A stretch of 25,351 nucleotides of DNA, from NCBI GenBank assembly GCA_038251625.1, contig JBBSBE010000048.1, forward strand, positions 1 to 25,351. Reading direction: 5' to 3'. This DNA comes from JBBQXK01 sp038251625. GTDB lineage: Bacteria > Pseudomonadota > Alphaproteobacteria > Rhodobacterales > Rhodobacteraceae. The notes under the pieces are model-generated. The model was not told the DNA's origin. It saw nothing but the letters and a program-made list of their open reading frames with translations, and made no database searches. Of this stretch, positions 23,407-25,351 are shown piece by piece (position 1 is the first letter of the stretch; every line of letters begins with the position of its first letter). The position numbers were made by a program, and so were the translations under genes.

Positions 23407-24327
23407 ATGCTCAAACGCTGGAAGAACGATCTGAACTGGGCGGATGTAACCCCGAAGGCAGACTGGCTGAACCGCCGCCAGCTTTTTGCGGGTGCTGGCT
23501 CGCTGGCGCTGGCGGGCCCGGCCGCAGCGTCGATTGCTGCGGTCAAGAGCGCGTATTCGACCGACGAGGCGCCGAACACGCTGGAAGATATCAGCGGCTA
23601 CAACAATTTCTATGAATTCGGCACCGGCAAGGAAGACCCCAAGCGCTATGCTGGCGGGCTGACCATCGACCCTTGGGCGATCCAGATCGATGGGCTGGTC
23701 GACAAGCCCGGCAGTTACGATCTGGCGGATATTCTTGCGCCCGTCACGCTGGAAGAGCGGATCTATCGGTTCCGCTGTGTCGAGGCCTGGTCGATGATCG
23801 TGCCTTGGATCGGCTTCGAACTCTCCACGCTTCTGACACGCGTGGGGGTGCAGCCATCGGCCAAGTATGTGGCATTCGAAACGCTGGTTCGCCCCGAGGA
23901 AATGCCCGGACAGCGCTATCCGGCCCTTGAATGGCCCTATCGTGAGGGCCTGCGGCTTGATGAGGCGATGAACCCTCTGACGATCATGGCCACGGGCCTT
24001 TATGGCGAAGAGATGCCAAAACAGAACGGCGCCCCGATCCGGCTGATCGTGCCGTGGAAATACGGCTTCAAATCCATCAAGTCGATCGTGCGGATCAGCC
24101 TTGTGGCCGACCAGCCGCAGACCACGTGGAACATGCTGCAACCGCGCGAGTACGGCTTTTACTCCAACGTGAACCCCGAGGTGGATCATCCGCGCTGGAG
24201 CCAGGCGAGCGAGCGTCGCGTCGGGGGCGGCTTCTTCGCCAAGCGCATCGATACGCTGAAGTTCAACGGATACGGCGATCAGGTTGCAGGGCTTTACGAA
24301 GGTCAGGACCTGGCGAAGGACTTCTAG
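23407..24327 (+). CDS. msrP: Protein-methionine-sulfoxide reductase catalytic subunit MsrP (YedY)
   Basis: Periplasmic molybdopterin enzyme that reduces methionine sulfoxide in envelope proteins. The 306-residue protein has a Tat signal (NRRQLFAGAGSLALAGPAAA, 22-41) as expected for a cofactor-loaded export. The molybdenum-ligand cysteine is C124 in YRFRCVEAWSMIVPWIGF. Other family stretches are DISGYNNFYEFGTGKEDP (61-78), FETLVRPEEMPGQ, LTIMATGLYGEEMPKQNGAP and VPWKYGFKSIKSIV, which build the cofactor pocket. The ATG at 23407 gives the normal length; an upstream in-frame start would add 13 residues. msrQ starts at the base after its stop. Confidence 0.96.
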   Translation: MLKRWKNDLNWADVTPKADWLNRRQLFAGAGSLALAGPAAASIAAVKSAYSTDEAPNTLEDISGYNNFYEFGTGKEDPKRYAGGLTIDPWAIQIDGLVDKPGSYDLADILAPVTLEERIYRFRCVEAWSMIVPWIGFELSTLLTRVGVQPSAKYVAFETLVRPEEMPGQRYPALEWPYREGLRLDEAMNPLTIMATGLYGEEMPKQNGAPIRLIVPWKYGFKSIKSIVRISLVADQPQTTWNMLQPREYGFYSNVNPEVDHPRWSQASERRVGGGFFAKRIDTLKFNGYGDQVAGLYEGQDLAKDF

Positions 24328-24936
24328 ATGTTCGCGCAACGGGTGAACGGCGCCCTGCGTCAGGTGCCGACGTGGCTGCTGTACGTTGCCGGGGTCCTGC
24401 CGCCGCTTTGGCTGATCTGGCTCGGCTTCAATGGTGGCCTTGGGGCAGACCCGGTCAAGTCGCTTGAGCGACAGATGGGCCTCTGGGCGCTGCAGCTGAT
24501 CGTGGCCGGGCTCTGCGTCACACCGCTGCGGCGGCTGACCGGGGTGAACCTGATCCGGTTCCGGCGCCAAATCGGTCTGATGGCTTTCTTTTATGTCGCC
24601 ATTCACCTTGCCGTCTGGGTTGTGCTGGATCTGCAATTGCGCTGGGGCGAAATCGGCGATGCGATCACGAAGCGGCCGTACATCATCGTCGGATTCGCGG
24701 CCTTTCTGATGATGCTGCCGCTGGCCGTCACCTCGAACAACGCGAGCATCCGGCAGCTGGGAGCGGCGGGATGGCAGCGGTTACACTGGCTGACGTATCC
24801 CGCTGCCGTGCTGGGTGCGGTACATTTTCTGTGGCTGGTGAAGGCTTGGCCGGTCGAGCCGCTGCTGTATCTGATTGCGATTCTGGCGCTTCTGGGCATC
24901 AGGGCGGTGCGCAGCCTGCACCAGCGGCTGGCCTGA
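24328..24936 (+). CDS. msrQ: Heme-binding membrane subunit MsrQ (YedZ)
   Basis: Inner-membrane b-type heme protein that passes electrons from the respiratory chain or flavin reductase to MsrP. The 202-residue protein has about six membrane helices. Heme-ligand candidates are H93 in FYVAIHLAVW, and H153 and H166 in RLHWLTYPAAVLGAVHFLWL. The loops RRLTGVNLIRFRRQIGL (68-84) and KRPYIIVGFAAFLMMLPLAVTSN (115-137) are typical of the family. The start ATG directly follows the msrP stop (TAGATG), so the two are translationally coupled. Confidence 0.95.
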   Translation: MFAQRVNGALRQVPTWLLYVAGVLPPLWLIWLGFNGGLGADPVKSLERQMGLWALQLIVAGLCVTPLRRLTGVNLIRFRRQIGLMAFFYVAIHLAVWVVLDLQLRWGEIGDAITKRPYIIVGFAAFLMMLPLAVTSNNASIRQLGAAGWQRLHWLTYPAAVLGAVHFLWLVKAWPVEPLLYLIAILALLGIRAVRSLHQRLA

Positions 24937-24970
24937 GCGCAGCTTTCGGCACGTCTGCGGCGTGTCTTGT

Positions 24971-25014
24971 GGTCTAAAAACTCCAATCCCCAACATATTG
25001 CGAAATTTTAGACC
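24971..25014. repeat. 9-bp inverted repeat upstream of the rRNA promoter
   Basis: GGTCTAAAA (24971-24979) and TTTTAGACC (25006-25014) are perfect reverse complements separated by 26 bases of AT-richer DNA. The pair lies between msrQ and the rRNA promoter. It could be a terminator-like structure for msrQ or a binding site for a factor acting on the rRNA operon. Confidence 0.6.
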
Positions 25015-25051
25015 GTGCGGAAAAATTCGTCATGAAAGTGTTTTTTTCCCC

Positions 25052-25080
25052 TTGCGGGGTCGGGGTGTTCTCCGTAAATA
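25052..25080 (+). promoter_or_regulatory. Candidate rRNA operon promoter
   Basis: TTGCGG (25052-25057), 17 bases, then TAAATA (25075-25080) is a good housekeeping promoter layout, with an AT-rich tract (about 25000-25048) upstream where an UP element would be. The -10 hexamer ends in A, not T. Many Rhodobacter sphaeroides promoters, including those of rRNA operons, lack the -7 T and rely on CarD, so this fits the group. Transcription should start near 25087. Confidence 0.6.
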
Positions 25081-25086
25081 CCCCTC

Positions 25087-25351
25087 CACCGAGACGACGC
25101 GGCAGCGCCGCTTGTCCCGGTCGCGGCGGCCACGGCCACCGCAGAATACCTGAAGGCAAGGCGATTGGTTACGCTGGAGTTCTGGCGTGCCGGTTTGTTT
25201 TTGTCTTCGCGCTCTTTGAACTGTTATATACTGAAGGGATATGCGGGCGGTTTGGTTGTTTCGACGCTGGACGCTAGCATATCGGCCTACTAGGGGCGTG
25301 AGTTCCGATGATGTAGGTGTCAGCTTCACTGTTTAGGTTGGGTTACTTCGG
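25087..25351 (+). ncRNA. rRNA operon leader (5' external spacer) with boxA-like element
   Basis: The rest of the window reads like the leader of a Rhodobacterales rRNA operon: a non-coding stretch with CGCTCTTTGAAC at 25210-25221, close to the boxA antitermination sequence TGCTCTTTAACA, followed by GATGTAGGTGTCAGCTTC (25312-25329). The mature 16S rRNA usually starts some 150-200 bases after boxA with a sequence containing AGAGTTTGATC, which is not reached here. The 16S gene therefore lies just beyond the right edge. Confidence 0.75.

Noticed and set aside
25032..25277. Small open frames in the rRNA leader
   Set aside because: They cover the rRNA promoter and the boxA-like element and lack ribosome-binding sites.

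Overview
The window is high-GC DNA with alphaproteobacterial gene content, most consistent with the order Rhodobacterales. Pointers are the alphaproteobacterial-type SerC with a leader RNA before it, a GTG-initiated PII gene next to amtB, an MlaA-MlaC pair, a PBP1A with a very basic N-terminus, an MsrP-MsrQ pair, and an rRNA operon leader at the right edge. The genes look like chromosomal housekeeping genes. I saw no insertion sequence, integrase, tRNA, CRISPR array or prophage gene.

Layout. 1-3669: the 5' half of serC (minus strand, running off the left edge) behind a candidate leader RNA; divergent from it a secreted alpha/beta hydrolase, serB and a PPOX-type flavoprotein. 3672-5039: a doubtful 40-codon ORF, then a CGNR zinc-finger regulator divergent from an exported cupin, with an AT-rich shared promoter region full of repeated motifs. 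5040-7887 (all minus): ridA-like, GDPD and accA, then a small secreted unknown protein. 7951-10982 (minus): the ABC and membrane-fusion subunits of a type I secretion system. 11160-12505: mlaA-mlaC. 12510-14672 (minus): class A penicillin-binding protein. 14952-16729: glnK-amtB with a strong terminator. 16736-18769 (minus): sseA and a class I aminotransferase, 3 bases apart. 18955-21597: clpB with a heat-shock-type promoter and a textbook terminator. 21598-22029: a long non-coding gap. 22030-23109: a secreted protein built from a tandem duplication, convergent with a fasciclin-domain protein. 23407-24936: msrP-msrQ. 24937-25351: rRNA operon promoter and leader; the 16S gene itself lies beyond the window.

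Functional links. serC and serB are two of the three serine synthesis steps. glnK-amtB senses and imports ammonium. The aminotransferase and sseA could form a cysteine-to-mercaptopyruvate-to-sulfane-sulfur route. MlaA-MlaC, PBP1A, ClpB and MsrPQ all serve envelope or protein maintenance. No obviously new multi-gene system is present. The most promising items are the competing hairpins over the serC ribosome-binding site, the repeated operator-like motifs of the CGNR/cupin pair, the duplicated four-cysteine secreted protein, and the rRNA promoter region with a 9-bp inverted repeat upstream and a -10 element lacking T at -7.
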